NCBI GenBank assembly: GCA_963746885.1
Contig: CAVVDM010000010.1
Location: 92,651-156,650 of the forward strand
Origin: DATARH01 sp963746885
Lineage (GTDB): Bacteria > Pseudomonadota > Alphaproteobacteria > ATCC43930 > CGMCC-115725
Reading direction: 5' to 3'
DNA length: 64,000 nucleotides
The first letter of the stretch is position 1. Every line of letters starts with the position of its first letter. Under the pieces are notes generated by a model. That model had not been told where the DNA came from, made no database searches, and saw nothing but the letters and a program-made list of their open reading frames with translations. Position numbers and translations under genes: made by a program. Of this stretch, positions 34,864 to 42,957 are shown piece by piece.

Positions 34864-35160
34864 ATGACCGGTGAATCGCTGCATGAAGATGCGGCAACCC
34901 TCGGACCGGAGGCGATAGACCGCCACCGGGCGATCGTTTCGCTGATGGAGGAGTTGGAGGCGGTCGACTGGTACGATCAGCGCGTCAAGGCAACCGACGA
35001 CGAGGAACTGCGAGCCATCCTGGCCCACAACCGGGACGAGGAAAAGGAGCACGCCGCCATGCTTCTGGAATGGCTGCGACGCCACGACCCGGCCCTCGAT
35101 GTGATCCTCAAGAAATACCTGTTCCGCGCCGGACCGATCCACAAGACCGGCGGCGATTAA
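34864..35160 (+). CDS. encapsulin-associated ferritin-like protein (EncFtn type)
   Basis: A 98-aa two-helix ferritin. The helices AIDRHRAIVSLMEELEAVDW and AILAHNRDEEKEHAAMLLEW match the EncFtn family in spacing. Glu30, Glu60 and His63 correspond to the iron ligands of the Rhodospirillum protein (Glu32, Glu62, His65). EncFtn subunits assemble as a ring that oxidises iron inside an encapsulin shell. No encapsulin gene lies in the window, and the C-terminus RAGPIHKTGGD is shorter than usual cargo peptides. I chose the ATG at 34864 because homology begins there. Confidence 0.85.
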   Translation: MTGESLHEDAATLGPEAIDRHRAIVSLMEELEAVDWYDQRVKATDDEELRAILAHNRDEEKEHAAMLLEWLRRHDPALDVILKKYLFRAGPIHKTGGD

Positions 35161-35423
35161 GCTATGGCACCGGCGGCCGATGCGAAAACTCGCGGAAGTC
35201 TCTCCATCGGCAGCTTTAGACTAGTCGCCCGAAGTGTTCATAGTGCGGGGTAGAGTCTTTTCAGTTTCACCCGGGCGTCCGCGGTTGTGAACTGCTAGTC
35301 AGCTTTTGCGTGCTTCTTGTTGCGGTCAGCTTGCTTGCCATGCCTGGACTTCTTCCTTCAACACCTCTTGATCCGGGACGCGCCGGTCGAGACTACTCAG
35401 CGGCCAGCGGTTTAATTCCTTGC

Positions 35424-35640
35424 TCAGCGATGGATGAAAACCGGCGTTTTGGGGAGCCAACGCCGGTCGGTCTCCATGAAGCAGACAAATGCGATGGGTT
35501 CGCGAGCCCCGTAAAGAGACGGCCTTTGCTCCAGCGGAATACCCTCAAGATACCGGCGAAGCCGCTGGTAGTCCGACGGCGGCAGCGAACCGAGCAATCG
35601 GCTGGCGTGCGGGTCCGCAGCCTTGCGGCTTGGCACCACG
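35424..35640 (-). pseudogene. Crp/Fnr-family regulator, N-terminal fragment
   Basis: The frame SRLLGSLPPSDYQRLRRYLE then EPIAFVCFMETD matches the start of the cyclic-nucleotide-binding domain in Crp/Fnr regulators (N-LL-LPP-D---L-P-LE and GEPI--VYF-E). It ends after about 70 codons: the rest of the sensor domain and the helix-turn-helix are missing. It lies about 115 nt from the TTGA-N6-TCAA box at 35754. Confidence 0.6.
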
Positions 35641-35753
35641 TCACAGCTCCGGACTGTCGCCGCGTCCCGCTGACGGCGTCACGCCTCGATCACCTGCCGA
35701 GGCCGCGCGGTTGTGGCGACCGACGCAAGACCAAAGGCGGGTATCGGACATAG

Positions 35754-35767
35754 TTGACGCAGATCAA
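35754..35767 (+). promoter_or_regulatory. Fnr/FixK-type box before the LuxR-family gene
   Basis: TTGACGCAGATCAA fits TTGA-N6-TCAA, the binding consensus of Fnr, Anr and FixK regulators. It is centred about 75 nt upstream of the start codon at 35836, compatible with an activator site near -41 of a promoter. Confidence 0.6.
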
Positions 35768-35835
35768 TGCGAGTTCGGCCGTCACCATCGAACTATTGTT
35801 CGCGCCGGGTGGTCAGGCAAAGAAAGGCTGACGAC

Positions 35836-36291
35836 ATGACAGCGCAACATTCCGCGTCCGGCGCGACCTTATCTCCGAATATCAGATTTGCGAGGCCAGA
35901 GCCGCGCGCTGTCGCGCCCTACGAACGTCAGCTGACAGAACTGGAAATCCGGTTGCGACAGGCTCTCGCCCGACAGGCGGCGGTGCTTCGTCAAAAGGAG
36001 GAGTTGAGCCGACAACTGGAGGTGCTGAGGCTGATCGCAGGGCAAGAGGAGACGGCGGCTCGCGTCGCCAGCCTCACGCCGCGGCAACGCCAGATCATGG
36101 AACTCGTCATCGCCGGCCACCCCAGCAAGAATATCGCCTGGCATCTCGGCATCAGCCAACGTACGGTCGAGAATCACCGGGCGTCAATCATGAGGAAAAC
36201 CGGAGCGAAGTGTCTTCCGGAATTAGCCAGAATGGCGCTTCTCGCCTCGATATTCTGCGGCGCCGCTCGCGGTGCGCCTATCTCGCCCTGA
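35836..36291 (+). CDS. LuxR/FixJ-type DNA-binding regulator without receiver domain
   Basis: A 151-aa protein. Residues 30-75 are a predicted coiled coil (YERQLTELEIRLRQALARQA, RQKEELSRQLEVLRLI). Residues 80-145 are a LuxR-type helix-turn-helix: LTPRQRQIMELVIAGHPSKN, then HLGISQRTVENHRASIMRKT. There is no phospho-receiver domain, so it probably dimerises through the coiled coil and responds by another route. The ATG at 35836 follows AAAGGCTGACG. It is preceded by an Fnr-type box and followed 15 nt later by another coiled-coil gene. Confidence 0.85.
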   Translation: MTAQHSASGATLSPNIRFARPEPRAVAPYERQLTELEIRLRQALARQAAVLRQKEELSRQLEVLRLIAGQEETAARVASLTPRQRQIMELVIAGHPSKNIAWHLGISQRTVENHRASIMRKTGAKCLPELARMALLASIFCGAARGAPISP

Positions 36292-36306
36292 ATCAGGAGA
36301 TTGAAC

Positions 36307-36636
36307 ATGAATCGGACCAGCTATCACCCAGCGCTGAAGCAACGGCTGACCGAGCTGGAACGGCGCATCAGCGAACTCAAAGGCAAGATCGCTGCGGCGC
36401 GGGGCGTCCAGAAGATTGAAGATGTGGGCGACATCGGAGACCTGGAGCAGCGGCACAAGGAAATAGCTGCACGGTTGGACAATCTCGACCGCGAAGGCCG
36501 CGGGTGGGCGCAAAACGTCAAGGCCGAACTCGATTTGATGGCCGATGATTTGACCGCGAGTATTGAGAGGTGCATTTCCCGGGCGGATAACGGCTCGCTT
36601 GAGGCCGCCAGACCGACGCGAAAGCCGCGACCCTAG
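36307..36636 (+). CDS. hypothetical coiled-coil protein
   Basis: A 109-aa, highly charged helical protein (ALKQRLTELERRISELKGKI, DLEQRHKEIAARLDNLDREG). No domain is recognised. The ATG at 36307 follows AGGAGATTGAAC; a TTG at 36301 is also possible. The gene lies 15 nt after the LuxR-type regulator on the same strand and is probably co-transcribed. A role as partner or scaffold of the regulator is only a guess. Confidence 0.7.
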   Translation: MNRTSYHPALKQRLTELERRISELKGKIAAARGVQKIEDVGDIGDLEQRHKEIAARLDNLDREGRGWAQNVKAELDLMADDLTASIERCISRADNGSLEAARPTRKPRP

Positions 36637-36684
36637 CTACTCAGAGGCAAGGGAGAACGCGCTGCAGCAGAGCGAGGCGGTTTT

Positions 36685-36698
36685 TTGATCTCCATCAA
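36685..36698 (+). promoter_or_regulatory. Fnr/FixK-type box now upstream of IS debris
   Basis: TTGATCTCCATCAA is a perfect TTGAT-N4-ATCAA palindrome, the canonical Fnr/Anr/FixK site. It is followed downstream by AGGAGTGCTCCTCC and then IS110/IS3 remnants within 90 nt. The gene it controlled appears to have been lost. Confidence 0.6.
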
Positions 36699-36777
36699 AG
36701 GAGTGCTCCTCCTTGAGGGGGATACTTCCGCCCAAAGTAATCCTGGACTTGGCGCGCTTTAGTGGAGAGGCATTGGC

Positions 36778-37056
36778 TCATTGGGTAGCGGCCTTTTCGA
36801 ACTGAGCCGGGCTTGCGAAGTCGAGGGCGGAATGGCGCCGGACGGGATTGTAGAACCCGTATTCGATCCCGATCCGTTGGACCTCACCGAAGGATCCCAT
36901 CCAGGCGAGCATCTGCCGGTAGCCCTGTCGGGTCGTGGCAAAGCTTTGGCTCCCCAAAACACGGTCGCGTTCATCAACGACGGCCGCGACATGCAAATCC
37001 TTGTGGGTGTCCACGCCGCCAACGACATGTCGCTTTGCTGGGTTCCTGACGTCCAT
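36778..37056 (-). pseudogene. chimeric transposase remnant: IS110 N-terminus joined to IS3 C-terminus
   Basis: Residues 1-68 (KRHVVGGVDTHKDLHVAAVV, SFATTRQGYRQMLAWMGSFG) are the N-terminal RuvC-like part of an IS110 transposase, including the first Asp in GVDTHK. At GIEYG the sequence switches in frame to FYNPVRRHSALDFASPAQFE, the C-terminus of an IS3 orfB. The fusion is 92 aa and cannot be active. It records recombination between two IS families. Confidence 0.75.
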
Positions 37057-37568
37057 TCCGAGCCTCCTGGTTCGACCGTGCTTTGACGGTTCCGCCAGAC
37101 CGAGTGCTTGGACAGACAGTCACGTGACCAGATGGTCAGGCCCTTCTCGGGTCACAGGCATCGGCGAGGCAAAGCCTCTCCGCAAGGCGTTCCCGGGCGG
37201 CCGACGGGTCCAAGGAAAGACACGGTTGGTCGATCGGAGTGTGGGTCAGACCACACCGAGACGCAGGCCTGCGGTCGTGTCCCGAGGGGTGGTGTGGGAG
37301 CTGTTGTCTAATCGCACTGCACCAGTCAACTGCTTCCCTTCGTCGATCACCGGAGGGTCGTCTCGCCGGGGTTCATGGTTGTCTCCGCGGTCGCCACCGC
37401 AGGCGCCGCATGATGGCGGTCGAGAGCTTGGACTTCCGAGGTGGGTAGCGCGGTCCTATCGATGGCCGCAGGGCTCCTAAGCGGAATATCCTCGCCCACG
37501 CCCCCGGCGGGGGACGCCCGGATCCAATCGGCGCCGATCCGGATTGCGTTAGACCATAATGGCAGCGA
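37057..37568. other. 0.5-kb region between two IS110 remnants
   Basis: No gene is supported. IS110 elements carry long non-coding flanks that encode a bridge RNA, so part of this may be such a flank. I cannot identify a conserved RNA fold by eye. Confidence 0.4.
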
Positions 37569-38447
37569 TCACGCTGGAACGGGCATTCGATCGAACGCGG
37601 TACCGGAGCGCCACATGGCATGGAGCACAACAGCCATCTTTCTGGCGAGCGCCACGGTGGCGCGCTTGAAGCCGAGGCGCTTCTTGAGCGCCAAGCCCCA
37701 TCGGCGCAACGCGCTATCGGCGCGGACACGCGTCAGTAGCCTCATGGCGGCCTCGTAAAGAAGCGCCCGCAAACGACCGTCGCCGCGCCGCGAGATATGA
37801 CCTTCGTAGTCGACCTCGCCCGACTGGTATCGGCGCGGCGTCAGGCCGAGCCAGGCGCCAACATTCCGCGAACTGGCGAAGCTCTCCGGCCGCTCGACGG
37901 CGGCGACGAACGACGCCGCGGTGACGGCGCCGATGCTGGGCATGGTGACGTTCCTCTCGAAGACGCCCCCGCTGCCCTTTGGCACGACCAACCCAAAGGT
38001 CTTCATGACACCGCGGATCTGGTTCGAGACATCCGTCGCCATGGTCGTGCGCTGGGCGCGGGCGGCGACGAGCGCCTTCGAGAGCATTGCGTCGGGGCCC
38101 TTGACGCGCACCTCGCGATACCATCCGGAGCGGACGATATGGGCAAGGCCCTCGGCATCGTTCGCGTCGGTCTTGTTGGGGCGCATGTCGAGCGCACGCT
38201 TAGCGTGGCGCGCGTCGAGGCAGACCATCGGCAGGCCGCGGCCCGTGAGCTTGCTCCAGAGCCACGTGGTGAGCGGACCCGTCTCGAGACCGATGCGCTC
38301 CGCCTGTGGGGCGCGCTTACGCAAGGCCGCCTCGATGTCGTCGGGATGGCTTCGGCAGCTGCCGCGCCACACGCGATTCCCGTCGCCATCAAGCACGTGG
38401 ATCTTCGTCTCCTCCATCGCGACATCGAGTCCGACATACTGTCCCAT
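37569..38447 (-). pseudogene. IS110-family transposase with internal deletion
   Basis: A 292-aa uninterrupted frame. The N-terminal DEDD domain is complete (MGQYVGLDVAMEETKIHVLD, RIGLETGPLTTWLW, RPNKTDANDAEGLAHIVRSG) and the C-terminal Tnp domain is present (GLTPRRYQSGEVDYEGHISR, SALRRWGLALKKRLGFKRAT). Between VFERNV and TMPSIGAVTAASF about 50-60 residues of the central helical linker are missing compared with the usual 340-350 aa. The deletion is in frame, so a protein could be made, but recombination activity is doubtful. Confidence 0.8.
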
Positions 38448-38852
38448 GGCTGCTCCTTTGCGAGACGCCGTTTGCTCTGACGTGAGCTGTGCGGTCCATC
38501 ACCTTCATGATGACCGCCGGCGCCGGGGAGCGGCCGCTCCCGTCTCCTTTGTTCGATCGGGATCGATCGTCTCCTTCGTCCCGATCGCCTTTCCGAGCCG
38601 CGCCGCGCGCAACGGAGGGCAAGGCCGGCCCGAAGGGCCGCCGCGTTAGCGGCATGGCCTTGCCCGCAGAGAGCACGGCGCCACCATGGCGCGAAAGGGA
38701 CCGCTCCCGGGCGATTACGCCATGTGGGTAAGCAGCCCGCCGCAGCGACCGCCGCGACTGAGGCGGCGGCGGGCTACTTATCCACGGCGGTGGTCATCGC
38801 AGGTCTCGGTAGGGTTTTGGTCGCACCCCTCAACGCGAACCAAGGACCCGAG
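38448..38852. other. 0.4-kb spacer between IS110 and IS256 elements
   Basis: No gene. It probably comprises the upstream flank of the IS110 element and the left end of the IS256 element. The phrase CGGTGGTCATCGC near 38787 recurs at about 24656 next to the IS3 remnant, so it may be an IS end or a shared target. Confidence 0.4.
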
Positions 38853-39240
38853 ATGACCGACGAGATGATGAGCCTTCAGGCGCTTTGGAGAAGAGTTCGG
38901 ACGCCGATCTGCTGCGCGAGATGATCGGGTTCGCCGCGCATCGCCTGATGGAGCTGGAAGTCGAGAACGCGACCGGCGCGGCGCACGGCGCACGCAGCGC
39001 CGATCGGATCACGCAGCGCAATGGGTATCGCGACCGCGACTGGGAGACCCGCGCCGGGACAGTGGAACTGCGCATCCCGAAGCTGCGCAAGGGCAGCTAT
39101 TTCCCGGGCTTTCTGGAGCCGCGCCGGATGGCCGAGAAGGCGCTGACGGCGGTGATCCAGGAGGCCACATCCAGGGCGTCTCGACGCGCTCGGTCGACGA
39201 GCTGGTCCGTGCGATGGGCATGACCGGCATCTCCAAGAGC
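38853..39240 (+). pseudogene. IS256-family transposase, 5' half (interrupted)
   Basis: Starts MTDEMMSLQAL at ATG 38853. It shifts frame at about 38885 to EKSSDADLLREMIGFAAHRL and runs through RITQRNGYRDRDWETRAGTV and LRKGSYFPGFLEPRRMAEKA. One base is missing near 39164, after which ARAMGMTGISKSQ-type sequence follows in the third frame. It breaks exactly at CAGGTC 39241, where the IS3 element is inserted. The 3' half resumes at 40579. Confidence 0.85.
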
Positions 39241-39308
39241 CAGGTCCCCCGCATCACGGTTGATTGGGACACCTCGCAAGCGGACGATTTCCGCACGAGA
39301 GGTGTGTC

Positions 39309-39695
39309 ATGGCCGATCAAGCGAACGACGTTGGAGCGCGGCCGAGCGCTGCGGAGCGACCGCAAGAGTCTGGCGCAGCGGCGCTCGGGCGCGGTGGCAG
39401 GATGTCGCGACAGCGCAAGAGCGCGGCGGTGCTGCGGCTGTTGCGCGGAGAAGACCTGGAGACTGTCTCACGCGAGCTCGGCGTCACGGCGGCGACGCTG
39501 ACCGGCTGGCATTGACGCCTTCCTGGCCGCCGGTGAAGCCGCCCTGGCGACCCGTGCCGCCACCGGCGACGAGCTGGCGAGCGAGCGGCTGACGGCCAGG
39601 CTCGGGGCGGCGCTGATCGAGCGCGACCTCTTGAACGAGAAGATCGCGATCCTGGAGGCCGACCGCCCTTTTGCCCGACGCAGGCGCACGCCATG
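39309..39695 (+). pseudogene. IS3 orfA with frameshift
   Basis: MADQANDVGARPSAAERPQE leads to the helix-turn-helix KSAAVLRLLRGEDLETVSRE with LGVTAATLTGW. A one-base change then gives TGA at 39513. In the neighbouring frame the protein continues as DAFLAAGEAALATRAATGDE and ALIERDLLNEKIAILEADRP, the leucine-zipper end of orfA. Its TGA overlaps the orfB ATG. The frameshift probably inactivates it. Confidence 0.75.
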
Positions 39696-40541
39696 AGCCG
39701 CGCCCTCTCGCCGGTCACCGGCAAGCCGTACGGCCTGGCCGCGGTCTGCCGCGTATGGCGGCTCGCCCGCTCGGGGGTTTATCGCCATCTGTCGGTGCCA
39801 CCGACGGCGCAGCGGCGCGGGCCGCTCGGCGCGATGTCGGACGCCGCGCTGACGACCGCGATCCCCGGGGCGATCGAGGGCATCCTTGCCGCCAGCCCGT
39901 TCCATGGCGAGGGGCATCGCAAGGTGTGGGCACGGTTGCGTCATGCCGGGACCCGCACCTCGTTGCGCCGGGTGCTGCGGTTGATGCGCCAGCACAACCT
40001 GCTCGCGCCGACCCGGGTTGGCTCGCCGCGGGGACCGCGCAACCACGACGGCACCATCATCCCCGACACGCTCGACGCGATGTGGGGCACCGACTTGACG
40101 ACGACGACTACCGGCGAAGGCCAGGCCGCGGTGTTTGTGCAGGCGACCCGCTTCCAGGCCCTGGAACCGATCCGCCAGGGCGTGCGGCAGCGCTTCGGCG
40201 GGTTCGCCAAGGCGCTCGCCCGCGGTCTGGCGGTGCGCCACGATCACGGCTCGCAATACATGTCCCACCAGTTCCAGAAAGAGATCGCCTTCCTCGGCAT
40301 CGAGAGTTCGCCCGCCTTTGTCCGCGCGCCGGAGGGCAATGGCTGTGCCGAGCGGTTCATCCGCACCCTCAAGGAAAACCTGCTCTGGGTGCGGACCTTC
40401 GACACCACCGAGGAGCTGCGCCAAGAATTGCTTGCGTTCCGCGAGACCTACAACACGACCTGGCTGATCGAGCGCCACGGCTTCCTCACGCCAGCCCAAT
40501 TCCGCGAAAAGCAGCTTCAAACTGCCGCCATCGCCGCGTAG
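39693..40541 (+). CDS. IS3-family transposase orfB, copy 2, with 48-nt deletion
   Basis: A 282-aa frame starting MSRALSPVTGKPYGLAAVCR. The catalytic residues are D in WGTDLTTTTTGEG, D in VRHDHGSQYMSHQF and E in NGCAERFIRTLKEN. Relative to copy 1 at 25314-26079, 16 residues (AVDHCSAECVGIHAHA) after AAVFV are missing. This removes the strand and turn that normally follow the first Asp in the integrase fold, so the enzyme is probably dead despite its open frame. Its 5' 106 nt are absent from copy 1. Confidence 0.8.
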   Translation: MSRALSPVTGKPYGLAAVCRVWRLARSGVYRHLSVPPTAQRRGPLGAMSDAALTTAIPGAIEGILAASPFHGEGHRKVWARLRHAGTRTSLRRVLRLMRQHNLLAPTRVGSPRGPRNHDGTIIPDTLDAMWGTDLTTTTTGEGQAAVFVQATRFQALEPIRQGVRQRFGGFAKALARGLAVRHDHGSQYMSHQFQKEIAFLGIESSPAFVRAPEGNGCAERFIRTLKENLLWVRTFDTTEELRQELLAFRETYNTTWLIERHGFLTPAQFREKQLQTAAIAA

Positions 40542-40578
40542 GCTTTAATCCGGTGTCCAAAAAACCGCAGGCGGTACA

Positions 40579-41388
40579 CAGGTCAGCCGGCTGTGCGGCG
40601 AGATCGACGGCAAGATCGCGGCCTTCCTCGACCGCCCTCTCGAGGGCGAATGGCCGTATATCTGGCTGGACGCGACCTATGTGAAGGCGCGCCGCGACGG
40701 TCGCGTCGTCTCGATCGCGGTGATCGTCACGGTCGGCGTCAACGGTGACGGCAGGCGTGAGGTGCCGGGTCTGGCGATCGGCGCGTCGGAGGCCGAAACC
40801 TTCCGGACCGACTTCCTGCGCAAGCTGGCGCGGCATGGCCTGCGCGGCGTCAAGCTCGTCGTCTCGGATGCCCATGAGGGGCTGAAGGCCGCCATCGCCA
40901 AGGTTCTGAATACCACATGGCAGCGCTGCCGCGTCCACTTCATGCGCAACGTGCTGGCGCATGCCGGCAAGCAGGGCCGCCGCGTCGTCGCCGCCTTCAT
41001 CGGCACCGCCTTCGCCCAGGACGACGCCGAAGCCGCCAGAACCCAGTGGCGGCAGATCGCCGACCAGCTGCGCCCCAGGGTCAAGACGCTCGCCGAGTTG
41101 ATGGATGAGGCCGAGAGCGATGTGCTCGCCTACATGAGCTTCCCGTCGGCGCATCGCCCGAAGTTACACTCGACGAATCCGATCGAGCGCTTGAACGGCG
41201 AGATCAAGCGCCGCACCGAGGTCGTCGGCATCTTCCCCAACGATGAGGCCGTTATCCGGCTCGTCGGCGCTATCCTGCTGGAACAAAATGATGAATGGGC
41301 AGTCCAGTGGGCTCGATACATGACGCTGGAAACCATGGCTCCGTTGAGCGACGATCCCTTCGTCAAGCTGCCCGCCGTGGCCGCCTGA
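40579..41388 (+). pseudogene. IS256-family transposase, 3' half
   Basis: From CAGGTC the frame reads QVSRLCGEIDGKIAAFLDRP and continues intact to the stop at 41388. The DDE residues lie in WLDATYVKARRDGRV, KLVVSDAHEGLKAA and STNPIERLNGEIKRRTEVVG. Joined to the 5' half at 38853-39240, the original protein would be about 400 aa, normal for IS256. An internal GTG at 40681 opens a 235-codon frame that should not be taken as a gene. Confidence 0.85.
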
Positions 41389-41454
41389 CATAACCGGCCA
41401 GCCCCGCCGGAGACCCGGAGCCACCCCGCGCTCCTACACCACCACCGGGGGCAC

Positions 41455-41595
41455 GATCCAGGCCTGCTGCCGGACGGCGCATGGCCAGGGCTTTGCGCAG
41501 AGCGGCGAGAGCCAGGTCGCGATGCAGCCGGTCGTCGGTTGCCCAGCCAACGACGCGGCGCGCGGACAGGTCGCCGCAATGGATGGCGGCTTCGG
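41455..41595 (-). pseudogene. IS3-type orfB fragment
   Basis: The minus-strand frame contains GDLSARRVVGWATDDRLHRD followed by LALAALRKALAMRRPAAG, the well-conserved middle of IS3 orfB (usually DLFSRRVVGWAM-DRLHRDLAL-AL). Both sides are unrelated. It is a different IS3 from the copies at 25 and 39 kb. Confidence 0.65.
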
Positions 41596-41699
41596 GCGAG
41601 AAGAGAATCGGGTCGTCAGTCCACGCAGGATACGCGCCCAACGTAACATATCAAGAACCTACCAAGCCATCCTGCCTTGACCGGAGAGGGAGAATGTTT

Positions 41700-41713
41700 T
41701 GACATAGATCAAT
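41700..41713 (+). promoter_or_regulatory. Fnr/FixK-type box upstream of usp-ndvB
   Basis: TTGACATAGATCAA fits TTGA-N6-TCAA exactly. It lies about 220 nt upstream of the start codon at 41929, leaving room for a promoter and a leader. It shares the TTGAC-half/ATCAA-half form with the box at 35754. Confidence 0.6.
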
Positions 41714-41802
41714 GTGACGGAGCAGTCCTATATTATTTTAGAAAAACATACGCCAGTACGGTTATGGGGCGGTGGCTTCGGTATTTTCATCCTGAAAATG
41801 CT

Positions 41803-41827
41803 GGAACTTTCCTCGATTATTGTCGTG
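41803..41827 (+). promoter_or_regulatory. possible general-stress (EcfG-type) promoter
   Basis: GGAAC at 41803 and CGTG at 41824 are 16 nt apart. The EcfG consensus in alphaproteobacteria is GGAAC-N16/17-CGTT, so one base differs. It lies about 100 nt upstream of the stress-protein start codon. Single matches of this kind occur by chance. Confidence 0.3.
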
Positions 41828-41928
41828 ACGGTAGACTAGCAGCGTCAGACCATTCCCGTTAGACGATTGGCCCTCAGGGCTTTGGATGGATCTTGGACCG
41901 CCGCAGTGTCGCTTGGGAGGAGTGTACC

Positions 41929-42957
41929 ATGTCCGGACGTGAACTCCTTGAAGATCACAAAGAAGAGCCTCAGCCGCCTTTCCAGTGCGCCGGAGATCCG
42001 ATCTTTCGTCATGTTCTGGTTTGTGTGGATACGTCTCCCTTTTCACATGCGGCATTGGCGCATGCCGCAGCGGTAGCCTTGGCGGTTGGCGCACGACTTA
42101 CCGTGATGCGCATTCTCGAGCCCTTGGCAAGCCAGGCGCCAACGGACCCGGTCGAATGGACCCTGCGCCATCGCGACATCGAGGCAGAGCTCCGAGAGCG
42201 TGCGTCGCATTTCAACGACCTTTACGCCGACGCGGTGGTGATCGATGGTCCGGCCGCGGAAGGCATTTGCGCCTGGGTGCGCGACAACAATGTCGATCTG
42301 ACAGTCTTGGGCGTAGGCGGCGAGAGCAACTGGCCGTTCGCCGGGCTGGGCGGCACATCGCGTCGCGTCGCGGAGGCCACCAATGCTTCAGTGCTCCTCG
42401 TCCCGTCGACCAAGGTCGATGACGCCCCCGTGCGGTATCGCCGGGTGATGACGCCGCTCGACGGCTCGTCCCGGTCGGAGTGCGCCTTGCCGATCGCCTT
42501 GGCGATCGCGGCCGCTCACGACGCCGAGGTCGTGCTCGTCCATGCGGCACCGAACATCGATCTTACCGAGACCGGCCCGCTCGAAGCGGAAGCCATCGCT
42601 TTGCGCGATCGACTGCGTCGTCGCAACGAGCGCGTTGCCGAGCAATACCTGAGGCAGGTGCGATCACGCTTACCGCGCGCTCCGGTCTCCACGCGAACGC
42701 GAGTATTGGCGAGCGGAGATCCCCGCCATGCGCTCGCGCGTGCCGCCGTGGATTACCATTCGGACATCATCGTCCTTTCCGCCACCGGTTTCAGCGGGCA
42801 CCCGGACCTCTCAGTAGGCAGCGTCGCAGAGTATCTGATCAACCATGTCGACAAACCCATCCTCCTCGTGCGAGGGCAGGGGTGGACCCCGCCACGGGCC
42901 CTTCGGTGTGGTGAGGAAGCGGAGGCAGTGAGACTGCCGAGCCGAGCGCTGATTTGA
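41929..42957 (+). CDS. tandem-domain universal stress protein
   Basis: A 342-aa protein with two UspA folds. The first (residues about 25-165) starts FRHVLVCVDTSPFSHAAL and includes LTVLGVGGESNWPFAGLGGT with a GxG-type nucleotide loop. The second (about 170-320) starts YRRVMTPLDGSSRSECAL and ends IIVLSATGFSGHPDLSVGSV with the G-2x-G-9x-G(S/T)-like ATP motif. It is probably a cytoplasmic ATP-binding stress protein. The ATG at 41929 follows GGGAGGAG. Its TGA overlaps the TTG start of ndvB by 4 nt, so the two are translationally coupled. Confidence 0.88.
   Translation: MSGRELLEDHKEEPQPPFQCAGDPIFRHVLVCVDTSPFSHAALAHAAAVALAVGARLTVMRILEPLASQAPTDPVEWTLRHRDIEAELRERASHFNDLYADAVVIDGPAAEGICAWVRDNNVDLTVLGVGGESNWPFAGLGGTSRRVAEATNASVLLVPSTKVDDAPVRYRRVMTPLDGSSRSECALPIALAIAAAHDAEVVLVHAAPNIDLTETGPLEAEAIALRDRLRRRNERVAEQYLRQVRSRLPRAPVSTRTRVLASGDPRHALARAAVDYHSDIIVLSATGFSGHPDLSVGSVAEYLINHVDKPILLVRGQGWTPPRALRCGEEAEAVRLPSRALI

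Larger units (their letters stand above)
39247..40578 (+). mobile_element. IS3-family element inserted in the IS256 transposase gene
   Basis: About 1.33 kb lies between two copies of CAGGTC (39241-39246 and 40579-40584), both belonging to the IS256 reading frame. Imperfect terminal inverted repeats are present: the left end has CCGCATCACGGTTGATTGGG then ACACC, and the right end read in reverse has CCGCCTGCGGTTTTTTGGAC then ACC. It carries orfA (frameshifted) and orfB (with a 48-nt deletion) in the usual overlapping ATGA arrangement. It is a younger insertion than the IS256 element that it splits. Confidence 0.8.
41611..41928 (+). other. promoter region of the universal-stress-protein/ndvB operon
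   Basis: About 320 nt, AT-richer than its surroundings and without a gene. It holds a TTGA-N6-TCAA box at 41700 and a GGAAC-N16-CGTG motif at 41803, both upstream of the ribosome-binding site GGGAGGAG at 41917. Confidence 0.6.

Noticed and set aside
38779..38787. TTATCCACG as a DnaA box or origin
   Set aside because: Single near-match, no cluster, no AT-rich unwinding region and no replication genes nearby.
40681..41388. Independent 235-aa transposase gene from an internal GTG
   Set aside because: The frame is continuous upstream to 40579 and joins the 5' half at 39240. It is the second half of a split IS256 transposase.
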